Positions 26,501-34,991 are shown, numbered from the stretch's first letter. The stretch is DNA of 64,000 nt from Rhodococcus spongiicola (GCF_004011835.1 NZ_RKLN01000001.1:310001-374000); one strand, 5' to 3'. The notes: generated from the letters alone by a model not told the origin. A program made the numbers and translations.

Positions 26501-28597
26501 TCAGAACGGCCAGATCAGTCGTTGGAGGCTGCCGAAGGGCCCGGTCGGCGGTATGTCGGTGATGTCGAGGACCACAGGCAGGACGACGTCTTCACCGATG
26601 CCGTTTGTGGCGGTGACGGTGAACTCGAACCGTCCGGTGGCAGTGGGGGTTCCGGCTAGGACACCGTCCGAGGTGAGGGTCAGCCCGTCGGGCAGTGCAC
26701 CAGCGGTGACGGTGACATGGGGTGCCGGATACCCGGTGAGCGTGAATGCATGCGCATAGGGCTGGCCGATTTCACCGGTCGGCGGCGTCCCGGTCAGGGC
26801 CGCGGTGCCGACGATCGCGAGATCGACGTTCCGTACATCGTGACCATTGCCATTGTCGGCGGTGACGGTGAATGTGAACTGCCCACTGGCAGTCGGGGTT
26901 CCGGCTAGGACACCACCCGAGGTAAGGGTCATCCCGTCGGGCAGTGCACCAGCGGTGACGGTGACATGGGGAGCCGGATCCCCAGTGAGCGTGAACGCAT
27001 GCGTATACGGCTGGCCGATTTCACCGGTCGGCGGCGTCCCGGTGAGGGCCGGCGTGCCGACGATGGTGAGGTCGACTGGCAAGTCGACGCCCTCACCGAC
27101 GCCGTTGGTGGCAGTCACGGTGAACGTGAACTGGCCCCTGGCGGTAGGGGTGCCGGACAGGATGCCATCAGCACCGAGAGCAAGCCCGTCAGGCAATGTA
27201 CCGGCGGTGACGGTGGTGGTCGGGGCGGGGCGCCCACCGAGGATGAAGGTGTGCCGGAAGGGCTGGCCAACGATACCGGCAGGCACTTCCCCATTCAGGA
27301 CAGGCGCCTCCTGTACGTCGAAGGCGACGGGCAAGACAGCATCGTCACCGATGCCGTTGCCGGCGGTGAGGGTGAACTCGAACAGTCCTGCGGCGGTGGG
27401 GGTTCCGGAGAGAATCCCGTCCGAGCTGAGTGTCAGTCCGTCGGGTAGGGCGCCGGCGGTGACAGTGGTGGTCGGGGCCGGGCGCCCAACAAGAGTGAAG
27501 GTGTACTGGTAGGGCTGGCTGACCGTACCGGCCGGGGGTGTGCCAGTCAGTTCCGGCGTTCCGATCGCGATCACCGACACCGTACTGTCGTTGAGATTGG
27601 TGACGTAGGTGTGAGTGCCGTCGGGGGTGATGGCCACGCCGAATGGGTAGCGTCCGACCGGCACGGTGGTGGTGACGGTGTTAGTGGTGGTGTCGATCAC
27701 CGATACCGTGTGATCGTCGTTGGTGACGTAGGCGAGGGTGCCGTCGGGGGTGACCGCGACCCCGTTCGGGCTGTTTCCGACCGGGACGGTGTCGATCACC
27801 ACCCGCGTGGCGGTGTCGATCACCGACACCGAGTCGTCGAAGGTGTTGGTGACGTAGGCGCGGGTGCCGTCTGGAGCGATCGCTAGCTGGTACGGGTAGT
27901 TTCCGACCGGGACGGTGTCGACCACCTCCTGCGTAGCGGTGTCGATCACCGACACCGAGTCGCCGTCGGCGTCGACGACGTAGGCGAGGGTGCCGTCGGG
28001 GGTGACCGCGACCCCGAGAGGGGTCTCGACCCGGACGGTGGTGGTGACGGTGTTGGTCCTGGTGTCGATCACCGACACTCGGTCGGGTTCGCCGCCAACC
28101 CCGCTGAGGCTGACGTAGGCATGGTTGCCGTCGGGGGTGATAACCACAAAGCGCGGACGGTCGCTGGCAGCGACCTCGATAGTGGTGGTGACGGTGTTGG
28201 TGGCGGTGTCGATCACCGACACCGTGCCGTCGTCGGCGTTGGCGACGTAGGCGCGGGTGCCGTCGGGGGTGACCGCCACCCCGTTCGGGCGTTGTCCGAC
28301 CTGGATGGTGGTGGTGACGGTGTTGGTGCTGATATCGATCACCGACACCGTCCCGTCCTGGCGGTCGTTGGTGACGTAGGCATGGTTGCCGTCGGGGGTG
28401 ATCGCCACCCCACGCGGGCTGACGTCGGCCGGGATAGTGACGGTGACGGTGTCTGCGTGCGCGGCGGGGGTGGCCAACAGCATCAATCCCGCCAGGCAGG
28501 CAACGACGAATCCCGCCACGGGCAGGCGCGCGGCACGGCGCCCGGCACTCGGGTCACCTCCGCGAACAGACGGAACAACAACGGTCGTGTGCGACAT
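26501..28597 (-). CDS. Secreted YVTN beta-propeller protein with four Ig-like domains
   Basis: 698 residues. Signal peptide (VAGFVVACLAGLMLLATPA, cleavage near AHA-DT). Residues ~50-350 hold seven YVTN repeats of about 42 residues, each with GVAVTPDGTxAYVTN and VSVIDTxTNTV, enough for one closed seven-blade propeller. The rest is four Ig-like putative-Ig domains of about 85 residues, each with TGTPPxGxIGQPY, TAGALPDGLTL and GVLxGTPTA. No cell-wall anchor motif or C-terminal helix is seen. Likely a surface or extracellular binding protein; ligand unknown. The gene is strongly repetitive at DNA level, and open frames on the opposite strand are shadows. Confidence 0.88.
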   Translation of the reverse strand: MSHTTVVVPSVRGGDPSAGRRAARLPVAGFVVACLAGLMLLATPAAHADTVTVTIPADVSPRGVAITPDGNHAYVTNDRQDGTVSVIDISTNTVTTTIQVGQRPNGVAVTPDGTRAYVANADDGTVSVIDTATNTVTTTIEVAASDRPRFVVITPDGNHAYVSLSGVGGEPDRVSVIDTRTNTVTTTVRVETPLGVAVTPDGTLAYVVDADGDSVSVIDTATQEVVDTVPVGNYPYQLAIAPDGTRAYVTNTFDDSVSVIDTATRVVIDTVPVGNSPNGVAVTPDGTLAYVTNDDHTVSVIDTTTNTVTTTVPVGRYPFGVAITPDGTHTYVTNLNDSTVSVIAIGTPELTGTPPAGTVSQPYQYTFTLVGRPAPTTTVTAGALPDGLTLSSDGILSGTPTAAGLFEFTLTAGNGIGDDAVLPVAFDVQEAPVLNGEVPAGIVGQPFRHTFILGGRPAPTTTVTAGTLPDGLALGADGILSGTPTARGQFTFTVTATNGVGEGVDLPVDLTIVGTPALTGTPPTGEIGQPYTHAFTLTGDPAPHVTVTAGALPDGMTLTSGGVLAGTPTASGQFTFTVTADNGNGHDVRNVDLAIVGTAALTGTPPTGEIGQPYAHAFTLTGYPAPHVTVTAGALPDGLTLTSDGVLAGTPTATGRFEFTVTATNGIGEDVVLPVVLDITDIPPTGPFGSLQRLIWPF

Positions 28598-28992
28598 CGT
28601 GACTAAACCCCTTCGGCCAATGCGGAGATCCAGGCGGGTGCCGGCACCTCCACAGGTGCAGCACGCAGGGCACCGAAAGGTTGAACCGAACCGTCCTCTC
28701 GCGCGGTGAGGACTATACGGGGCATATTAGGGCAAACGGGACACCCCGAGACTGCCGGATGGCGCTAGAACTGATCGCTGGTCGTGCCTCCTGCGAACGG
28801 CGGGCCAGAACTAGCCCCCGAACTGCGGCTGTAGACGTTGAAGCGGACCACGGCCGAACACCCATCACCAACCCGCAGCAGTGCCGGAACCCCTCGGGGC
28901 CGAGCTGCGTCAAACGGAACAGAGCTTCGCCGTGAGCCCCGAGCAGCCGTGCTCGGCACCGCGCATGGCACTGAAAAACTTGGAGGGGTTCA
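28598..28992. other. Gene-free divergent region before the EspC-like gene
   Basis: Upstream region of the YVTN gene (minus) and of the type VII-like cassette (plus). Short open frames here lack coding character. A ribosome site (GGAGGGG) for the next gene is at its end. Confidence 0.5.
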
Positions 28993-29298
28993 TTGGGCGA
29001 TCAGCTGGGTGTCGATACCGAGGCGTTGCGTTCGCTCGCTGAGTCGTTGACAGGCGAGGCCGATCGGATCTCCGGCGTCGACCCGTCCGGTCCGATCGAC
29101 GCCGCCGCCGCCGCAATGCCGGGGTCGTCGGTCGGTGCGGCCGCCGCCCGTTCCGGGCACCCATTGCTCAGGTCCTACTTCGATACTGCCGAGCGGCTGC
29201 GCGAGATGGCAGCCACCGCGGAGGCGAACGCCCGCAGCTACGACGACGCCGACCAGGCCTTCCGACTCAATCTCGACGCCATGGCCGGGGACCTCTAG
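28993..29298 (+). CDS. EspC-like type VII secretion-associated small protein
   Basis: 101 residues. TTG start four bases after GGAGGGG. All-helical, with the pattern of the ESX EspC/DUF2580 family: VDTEALRSLAESLTGEADRI, a Gly/Ala turn, then LREMAATAEANARSYDDADQ. Such proteins pair with a WXG-type partner and are exported by ESX systems. Its stop codon abuts the ATG of the DUF1023 hydrolase gene, so partnership with that protein is likely. No ESX machinery gene lies in the window. Confidence 0.75.
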   Translation: MGDQLGVDTEALRSLAESLTGEADRISGVDPSGPIDAAAAAMPGSSVGAAAARSGHPLLRSYFDTAERLREMAATAEANARSYDDADQAFRLNLDAMAGDL

Positions 29299-30987
29299 AT
29301 GGTCACGCTGTCGCAGTTGCGCGCGTGGCGCCCGGACGAGCTCGCCGCCGCCGGGACCGCCGTCGCCGCATCGAACCGCACCTTCGGCGACGCGATGAAC
29401 GCGACCGGATCGCACTTCGTCGACGTCCTGTCGAGTTGGCAGGGCACTGCCGCCGAGGCAGCCGAATCACGCTGTGCGACAGAACAGGACGCGGCCCACC
29501 GTATCGCGACAGCGGTCACCGCGCAGTCCGAGGCGTTGACGAATGCCGCGGCCTCGATCGGTCCCGCCCGACTCACGGCCCTTGCCATCGCCGACGAGGC
29601 GATCGCCTCCGGATTCGCAGTCGCCGACGATGGCCGGGTGACCGCCCCACCGTTGCTCAGCGGTAACCCGGTCGCCGACCTGCTGATTCAGGCGCAACTG
29701 AACGAACAGGCGAAGATGTTCGAGGCCAGGCTGATCCCCGCCCTGGCCACGGTCGGCGAACTCGACGCCCGCGCCGGCGCCGCCCTGGACGCCGCGACCG
29801 CCCAGCTCGGCGACACCCTCGAGGCCCGAGTGGGGAGCCTCGGAACCGACGACACGCTGAACGCACCAGTACCCGGTGCCTCCGCCGCCGACAACAAGGA
29901 GTACTGGGACTCGCTCACCGAGGAACAGCGCCGTCGGATCATCGACGAGCATCCGAACTGGGTCGGCAACCGTGACGGTATCCCGGCCGCGGTGCGACAC
30001 GAGGCCAACGTCAACCGGTTCGACGACGAGCGTGCCCGCCTCGAAGCCGAACGCGACCGCCTGCAGGCGAACCTCGACGAGAATCACTTCGGCGGCACGT
30101 TCACCAACGACGACGCGGCGCTCTGGTACACCGAGCAGAAATTGCGCGACCTCGACAAGATCGAGGGCATCGTGGCGGACAACCCCGACGGCCGACTGGT
30201 GCTGCTCGACCTGCAGTCCGGCGAACGCGGCATGGCCGCGTTCGCCGTCGGAGATCCCGACACCGCAGACCACATCTCCGTCACCACCCCCGGACTGAAC
30301 ACCAACATCGACGACTCCTTCACTGACATGGTCAATGAGGCGAAGTTCCTGCAGATCGAGGCGGAGAAACAGCTCGAACACGCCGGTCGCGACGAGACCG
30401 TGGCGAGCATCGCGTGGTTGGGGTACGAGCCGCCGCAAACCACCGGCCCAGGAGCCCTCGACCTCGTACGCGGCGGTCTGGATGTGGCCCAGACCGATCG
30501 GGCGACCGCGGGCGCCGCGAAGCTCGCCGGGTTCTACGACGGCCTCGATGTCGCCTCCACACAACCGGACCCGCACATCACCGCCCTCGGACACTCCTAC
30601 GGATCCCTCACCACCGGTCTGGCCCTCCAGGATCCCGGACCCGGCCAACCCGTCGACGACGCCGTGTTCTACGGATCACCCGGCATCAACGCCGACGACG
30701 AATCCGACCTCGGCCTCGCCGAAGGACACGGCTACGTGATGGAGGCCGACGGGGACCGCCTCGTCCCTGAGATCGGCAAGACACACCGATTCGGACCCGA
30801 CCCGAGCACCGCCGACTTCGAACAGCTCTCCGTCGACGCGGGCACCAGCCCGGACGGCGTACCGCGCGACGGCGTCCACTCCCACAGCGAATACACACGA
30901 CGCGGCGACAACGAGGAGGGTCTTCGAATGTCGGGATACAACATGGCAGTGATCGTGGCCGGACTACCCGAACTGGTGGTGCGCTGA
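29299..30987 (+). CDS. WXG-helical / DUF1023 alpha/beta-hydrolase, putative type VII effector
   Basis: 562 residues. The N-terminal ~160 residues are helical with a WXG motif (SSWQGT, Trp47). A middle region rich in charged coiled-coil (FDDERARLEAERDRLQANLD) precedes the DUF1023 hydrolase domain. The nucleophile elbow is LGHSYGS with Ser433. An Asp in MEADGDRLVP and a His in GVHSHSEY could complete the triad. The N-terminal secretion signature plus hydrolase resembles exported lipase/esterase effectors. ATG directly follows the EspC-like stop; the lipoprotein ATG overlaps this stop by one base. Substrate unknown. Confidence 0.82.
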   Translation: MVTLSQLRAWRPDELAAAGTAVAASNRTFGDAMNATGSHFVDVLSSWQGTAAEAAESRCATEQDAAHRIATAVTAQSEALTNAAASIGPARLTALAIADEAIASGFAVADDGRVTAPPLLSGNPVADLLIQAQLNEQAKMFEARLIPALATVGELDARAGAALDAATAQLGDTLEARVGSLGTDDTLNAPVPGASAADNKEYWDSLTEEQRRRIIDEHPNWVGNRDGIPAAVRHEANVNRFDDERARLEAERDRLQANLDENHFGGTFTNDDAALWYTEQKLRDLDKIEGIVADNPDGRLVLLDLQSGERGMAAFAVGDPDTADHISVTTPGLNTNIDDSFTDMVNEAKFLQIEAEKQLEHAGRDETVASIAWLGYEPPQTTGPGALDLVRGGLDVAQTDRATAGAAKLAGFYDGLDVASTQPDPHITALGHSYGSLTTGLALQDPGPGQPVDDAVFYGSPGINADDESDLGLAEGHGYVMEADGDRLVPEIGKTHRFGPDPSTADFEQLSVDAGTSPDGVPRDGVHSHSEYTRRGDNEEGLRMSGYNMAVIVAGLPELVVR

Positions 30988-31544
30988 TGAACCGACGCAC
31001 CCTGCCGGTGCTCGCTGCGCTGGCAACGACCCTGACAATGCTGACCACCGGATGCGGAGATCTCATGGGCAACCCCTACAACCACACCGACGAGGAAATC
31101 GCCGAAGCCGCCGCCCTGCTGCCCACCCTGCCCTCACTCGAGGACACCGAACAGCAGATCACCGAGGCGGTGGTGCAGATCGCCGACGCCGCAACAGCCA
31201 TCGCACCGGAACTGCAGTGGGAGTGGCGACGCGACCGGACCCAGTTCAGCTGCGGTGGTGCGTTCGCTGAGACCGACGGACTTCAGATCAACCTACAGAT
31301 GTACGTCTCCCTCATCCCGATCTCCGATGCCGACTGGCCCCGCATACTCCAGGCCGCCCGCGACATCGCCGCACCCCTCGGCATCACCCAGCCGACCGTG
31401 CGCGTCGACAAGCCCGGCGATCACGACGTGGTGCTCACCAGCGACGACGGTAATCGGATCGGCCTCGGCTCGAACGCGCGTGCCGTCATCAGCGCCACCA
31501 CCGGCTGCCGCCTCCCCGTCGAGCGGACCGACCCGACGCCCTGA
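30987..31544 (+). CDS. LppA-like lipoprotein coupled to the hydrolase
   Basis: 185 residues. Signal sequence with lipobox (TMLTTGCGDL, Cys at about 23). The mature part has further cysteines (FSCGGA, TTGCRL) and WEWRRDRTQFSCGG, typical of the LppA group of mycobacterial lipoproteins as I remember it. TGATGA junction with the hydrolase gene: it is translated from the same mRNA. In other type VII lipase cassettes a lipoprotein protects the producer; that role here is inference. Confidence 0.75.
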   Translation: MNRRTLPVLAALATTLTMLTTGCGDLMGNPYNHTDEEIAEAAALLPTLPSLEDTEQQITEAVVQIADAATAIAPELQWEWRRDRTQFSCGGAFAETDGLQINLQMYVSLIPISDADWPRILQAARDIAAPLGITQPTVRVDKPGDHDVVLTSDDGNRIGLGSNARAVISATTGCRLPVERTDPTP

Positions 31545-31587
31545 CGCGTCGACACACCACCCACCCAACGACTCCGGGAGCGACACC

Positions 31588-31853
31588 ATGACCGGCAGCG
31601 CACCGTTCGACGACCTCGCCGCGAAAGCACGGCGCGTCCACGAGGCGGTGGCACCGACACCCACCGCGCAGCTTGCGCCGAGGCGCGGAAAGCGGCACAG
31701 GCACTTCGTGACGAGCTAGCCACCGACCCCCGCGTCGCGCAAGTCATCGCCGGAACAGGCACGAACGCCCCCGTGACGCCGCCCCACCACCCTGAGCCTG
31801 AGGAAGACGAGGGCGCCTACTACGCCACCAGGTCGGTCCGCCGGAGCGTCTGA
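31588..31853 (+). pseudogene. Small helical protein gene with a frameshift
   Basis: ATG at 31588 with GGGAG upstream reads MTGSAPFDDLAAKARRVHEA, then runs to a stop at 31719. From about 31660 the -1 frame continues with clear coding character: AEARKAAQALRDELATDPRV, later EPEEDEGAYYATRSV, and stops at 31853. Joined, they give a product of about 88 residues. One lost base near 31650-31670 would explain it; a sequencing error or programmed shift is also possible, though no slippery run is visible. It is the fourth gene of the EspC-like cassette. Confidence 0.6.
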
Positions 31854-32254
31854 CAGCAGCGATCCGTCCGCAGACGAGTTGTTCGGGCCGCTGCAGGTCT
31901 GCAGCGGACGCAGAGCCTGAAATTGGCTGATGAACTGTGTATTGCACGTTGAAGCGGGACTAGATCCTGGGCGTTTGCTGTCGTTGGGTGGCCCTGAGGA
32001 GTATTCGAAGGATGGTCGAGGCCAGCGACTTTGTTCGTTAGAGCCCCTGGCTCGACGTGGCATGTGGTTCTGTTGCGGACCCACTGCGGACCCACTGCCG
32101 TTCTGATCGGAGTTGAACTCCGGTCAGGTCGGGCCGTCGAGGAGTCGTCCGTTGGTGGCCAAGACCGGCGCGATCCCCGCCAACCTCCGATATCGAGGGT
32201 GCACCGGGGATCGCGTGACCGGCCTCCCCGTTCGAAGGACGGCCCTTCTGTCGG
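31854..32254. other. Gene-free stretch with a duplicated motif
   Basis: No believable gene. It contains the first copy of an imperfect 24-bp repeat (32066-32089) whose partner is at 33854, and an internal doubling of TGCGGACCCAC. Confidence 0.5.
32066..32089 (+). repeat. 24-bp direct repeat, copy 1 (copy 2 at 33854-33877)
   Basis: GGTTCTGYTGCGGACCYACT plus GCGG, 22 of 24 bases alike, both preceded by GAGCCCCTG. The two copies bracket the decayed region with secreted protein B, the peptide remnant, a small membrane protein and a pseudogene. They could be recombination or insertion boundaries. Confidence 0.6.
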
Positions 32255-32623
32255 CTACTGGCTCGGGATCATGCCCGGGTAGATGTAGACGGGCGACGGG
32301 GGTGCCGTAAAGGACCCGATGAACTCCATGCCGGGTACATTGTCGAGCTCACGTGGGTTTCCTTCCGAATCGGCCTGCCAGCATTGGACGTTCACACCGC
32401 GGAATTTTGCACACACGATCTGGGCGGATCTCCCATACGGGGAGACGACACGAGTCGCCTTAACCATCGGATTCCAGAACTCGAGCTGATCAGGCATCAG
32501 GACGGAGTCCGTCACGTCGTACCCGTTCTCCGGCCATGCATCCTCGGCATTGGCCACGCCCGCGCCGAGGATCGAGAGTCCGATGGCGAGTACACCGGCG
32601 CGGGCGAGTTTCGAAAGCGTCAT
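32255..32623 (-). CDS. Small secreted protein B, related to the gene at 10.7 kb
   Basis: 122 residues, function unknown. ATG seven bases after GGAGGGG. Signal peptide ARAGVLAIGLSILGAG, cleavage near ANA-ED. The mature part has two cysteines (IVCAKF, VQCWQA) and the block VVSPYGRSAQIVCAKFRG with GNPRELDN, which aligns with protein A at 10712. The gene is divergent from a truncated member of the P peptide family (32819), as A is divergent from P4. Confidence 0.72.
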   Translation of the reverse strand: MTLSKLARAGVLAIGLSILGAGVANAEDAWPENGYDVTDSVLMPDQLEFWNPMVKATRVVSPYGRSAQIVCAKFRGVNVQCWQADSEGNPRELDNVPGMEFIGSFTAPPSPVYIYPGMIPSQ

Positions 32624-32780
32624 TCCTTTTCCCCTCCGTGGAAAGCACTGAACAGCTTGCATATCCGTTCGGATGAGGCGGACGTTACCGACGGGAACAG
32701 ACCGGGCTTCTTGACGGCGCCTCCGCGGAATGCCCGAAACTACTTGCTTGCCCGAACGGCCGCTTGCTACGTTCTGCGCG

Positions 32781-32801
32781 TCGGGTTGTCGATGGACCCG
32801 A
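32781..32801 (+). promoter_or_regulatory. Fifth copy of the peptide-family promoter box and leader hairpin
   Basis: TCGGGT and ACCCGA form the stem. Just upstream is TTGCTACGTTCTG, and downstream GAGTTCGG, as in front of P4. The leader after it is shortened: about 55 bases present in the array copies are missing before the ribosome site. Confidence 0.55.
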
Positions 32802-32818
32802 GTTCGGGAGGGGTCTTG

Positions 32819-32911
32819 ATGATGCGTTCGATCCGGAGATCGCTGGCCGTCGCTGCTGCGAGTGTAGGTCCGCGAAACTTCCTGCGGTTCAGCGAGAGCG
32901 GGAACCGCTGA
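32819..32911 (+). pseudogene. Truncated fifth member (P5) of the peptide family
   Basis: 30 codons: MMRSIRRSLAVAAASVG matches the signal-peptide start of P1-P4 (RSIRRPLIVVAATVG), then the sequence departs (PRNFLRFSES) and stops. GGGAGGGG precedes the ATG. The stop TGA overlaps the ATG of the next gene (TGATG), so the remnant may now act as a leader peptide that feeds ribosomes to the membrane protein gene. It lacks the alanine cleavage region and the tail. Confidence 0.6.
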
Positions 32912-33309
32912 TGGGAAATGACTGGTTCCCGCCAATTGCATTCCTCGGCGCGGCAGTGCCTATGGCCTGGCAAGCGTACAGAGGGTTTCGAGGAACGGCC
33001 CTCGAAAAGATGAACTACAAGGCGTCCGACGCGGTGCGTGAGAGTCCCGAGCTGACACGCAAGGCGAATGAACTCGTCGCCCGCTGGTGCACAGCGGCTA
33101 CCGTCCTTGTCTTGATTCCAGTGGTTACCCTGACTCTTCTCTGGATCTTCGCGACGATCACCTTTCCGTCGTGGGCATTCTTCTGGAGCGTCATGGTCTA
33201 CATGTGCGTGGTCCCCCTCGCCGCTGTCTATTACCCGCAATACCGCATCCGACGTCTGGCTCCTCCACACGCACCCGTCTCCAGATCCGCGGATGGCCCT
33301 GACACCTGA
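32911..33309 (+). CDS. Small membrane protein of unknown function
   Basis: 132 residues. ATG overlaps the stop of the P5 remnant. Hydrophobic segments at the N-terminus (WFPPIAFLGAAVPMAW) and two long ones in the middle (TAATVLVLIPVVTLTLLWIF, WAFFWSVMVYMCVVPLAAVY), with a charged loop between (KMNYKASDAVRESPELTRKA). No family recognised. Lower GC than the core genes around it. Confidence 0.65.
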   Translation: MGNDWFPPIAFLGAAVPMAWQAYRGFRGTALEKMNYKASDAVRESPELTRKANELVARWCTAATVLVLIPVVTLTLLWIFATITFPSWAFFWSVMVYMCVVPLAAVYYPQYRIRRLAPPHAPVSRSADGPDT

Positions 33310-33911
33310 ACGCTGCCAAGCGGTTTGACCGGGTAGCTCTCGGGCGGGCGGGATTGCTCGCGGTCCGCGATGCAGATCACCCCGGCCTTTTGGTGGGGAC
33401 GGGGTGTCTGGTGTTCGGCGCTGGCCGCGTCTAGGGGTGTCGAAGGTGTTCGTGCCCTGTCAAGCCATTGCCGGTCCGCGGCAGACATGGGTTCGTGGTG
33501 GGCAATTTTCGCACCGGAGTCTCTCGAGGGCTGAACATACTTCTGGCCCGACACCGTGATGGTGGCGGGTCCGGAAGGGGTGGTCAGGAACTGCCGAGGC
33601 TCCCAACGCTGCCATCGTCGACGGGAACTCGGGTGGTGACCGCAGTCGGATCTGCCGTGGGGGTGTGCGGCACATCGCCGACAGCATCGACGCGCAGACG
33701 CCCCGCCAGGAGCCGTGCGCCGGGGCAACCGAGGCCGGCTCCCAGAGGCGTCCATACCGCGCGGATGGCGATGGTAGACGGCCGCAGGAGTGGGGTGACC
33801 CCCCTCGCTGAACGGCGTAAGCCCCTGCGGACGAGCTGATCCGAGCCCCTGCGGGTTCTGCTGCGGACCTACTGCGGGCCGGGAGCCACAAATAGCCCCC
33901 TGACCAAGGGG
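33310..33911. other. Long region without intact gene before ychF
   Basis: Contains the inverted 22-bp block (33541-33562), a decayed minus-strand relative of the SLEYG-tail protein (33584-33745), repeat copy 2 (33854-33877) and the ychF terminator (from 33893). Open frames here show no coding character. Confidence 0.55.
33584..33745 (-). pseudogene. Decayed relative of the SLEYG-tail secreted protein
   Basis: Reading the minus strand, one frame gives SWRGVCASMLS (compare SWWCASLLG in the protein at 25390), then another frame gives PTADPTAVTTRVPVDDGS and VGSLGSS before a stop (compare TATADPFPFTTPVSAADDG and the GSLGS tail). The frame change and missing N-terminus mark it as dead. Behind the stop is the same 22-bp block that follows the intact gene. 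Upstream limits are uncertain. Confidence 0.45.
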
Positions 33912-33914
33912 CTA
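33893..33914 (-). terminator. Terminator at the end of ychF
   Basis: TAGCCCC and GGGGCTA form a seven-base stem with an eight-base loop; it overlaps the ychF stop codon. Confidence 0.5.
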
Positions 33915-34991
33915 AACGTTGAAGCGGAACTCGACCACGTCACTGTCCTGCATGACGTAGTCCTTGCCCTCCATGCGCACCTTGCCCGCGGCCTTGGCTG
34001 CGTTCATGGAGCCGGCCTCGACGAGGTCGTCGAAGGAGACGATCTCGGCCTTGATGAAGCCGCGCTCGAAGTCTGTGTGGATCACGCCGGCGGCCTGTGG
34101 AGCGGTGTCGCCCTTGTGGATCGTCCAGGCGCGCGCTTCCTTCGGGCCGGCCGTCAGATAGGTCTGCAGACCGAGTGTGTGGAAGCCGGTGCGAGCGAGC
34201 GCGTGCAGTCCGGGCTCGGACTGGCCGATCGAGTCCAGCATTTCCTGGCGGTCTTCCTCGTCGAGTTCGAGGAGTTCCTGCTCGACCTTGGCATCGAGGA
34301 ACACCGCGTCGGCCGGTGCAACGGAGGCCGCGAGCTCGGCGACCTTCGCCTCGTCGGTCAGCACGGACTCGTCGGCGTTGAACACGTACAGGAACGGCTT
34401 CGTGGTGAGCAGGTGCAGCTCACGCAGCAGCGAGAAGTCGAGCGTGTCCTTCGCACTGAACAGGGTCTTGCCCTCGTTGAGGATCTGCTGCGCCCGCAAC
34501 GCCTCCTCGTACTGGGGTTTGAGGTCCTTGTTCTTCTTCGCATCCTTCTCGAGCCGCGGCAACGCCTTCTCGAGGGTCTGCATGTCGGCGATCACCAGCT
34601 CGGTCTCGATCACCTCGATGTCCGACGCCGGATCGACCCTGCCGTCGACGTGCACCACGTCGTCATCGGCGAATACGCGAACGACCTGGCAGATGGCGTC
34701 TGCCTCGCGAATGTTGGCGAGGAACTTGTTGCCCAGCCCGGCACCCTCGGAGGCGCCCTTGACGATCCCGGCGATATCGACGAACGACACGGTGGCAGGC
34801 AGGATGCGCTCGGAACCGAAGATCTCGGCCAGCTTGTCGAGCCGTGGATCCGGCAGCTCGACCAGTCCGACGTTGGGCTCGATCGTGGCGAACGGATAGT
34901 TCGCAGCGAGCACGTCGTTCTGGGTCATCGCGTTGAAAAGGGTCGACTTGCCCACGTTGGGCAGCCCGACAATTCCGAGGGTAAGGCTCAC
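33912..34991 (-). CDS. ychF: Redox-regulated P-loop NTPase YchF
   Basis: 359 residues, the usual length. Walker A is GIVGLPNVGKSTLFNAM and switch region VDIAGIVKGASEGAGLGN. The nucleotide-specificity motif is NADE (FNADESV) in place of the NKxD of GTPases, which is why YchF/OLA1 proteins prefer ATP. A C-terminal TGS domain includes IHTDFERGFIKAEIVS and DSDVVEFRFNV. It binds ribosomes and affects stress responses. In M. tuberculosis the ortholog (Rv1112) lies in the same neighbourhood. Confidence 0.95.
   Translation of the reverse strand: MSLTLGIVGLPNVGKSTLFNAMTQNDVLAANYPFATIEPNVGLVELPDPRLDKLAEIFGSERILPATVSFVDIAGIVKGASEGAGLGNKFLANIREADAICQVVRVFADDDVVHVDGRVDPASDIEVIETELVIADMQTLEKALPRLEKDAKKNKDLKPQYEEALRAQQILNEGKTLFSAKDTLDFSLLRELHLLTTKPFLYVFNADESVLTDEAKVAELAASVAPADAVFLDAKVEQELLELDEEDRQEMLDSIGQSEPGLHALARTGFHTLGLQTYLTAGPKEARAWTIHKGDTAPQAAGVIHTDFERGFIKAEIVSFDDLVEAGSMNAAKAAGKVRMEGKDYVMQDSDVVEFRFNV

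Noticed and set aside
26553-28606. Several plus-strand frames with repeated VTVTWGAG or GGDRHPV segments
   Set aside because: They mirror the repeats of the YVTN/Ig gene on the minus strand.
29467-30648. 393-codon minus-strand frame
   Set aside because: Antisense to the DUF1023 hydrolase gene; no ribosome site or motifs.
31716-32095. Minus-strand frames of 91-122 codons, possibly an integrase end
   Set aside because: No catalytic motif, no start site, and they cover the frameshifted plus-strand gene; only the short repeat is reported.
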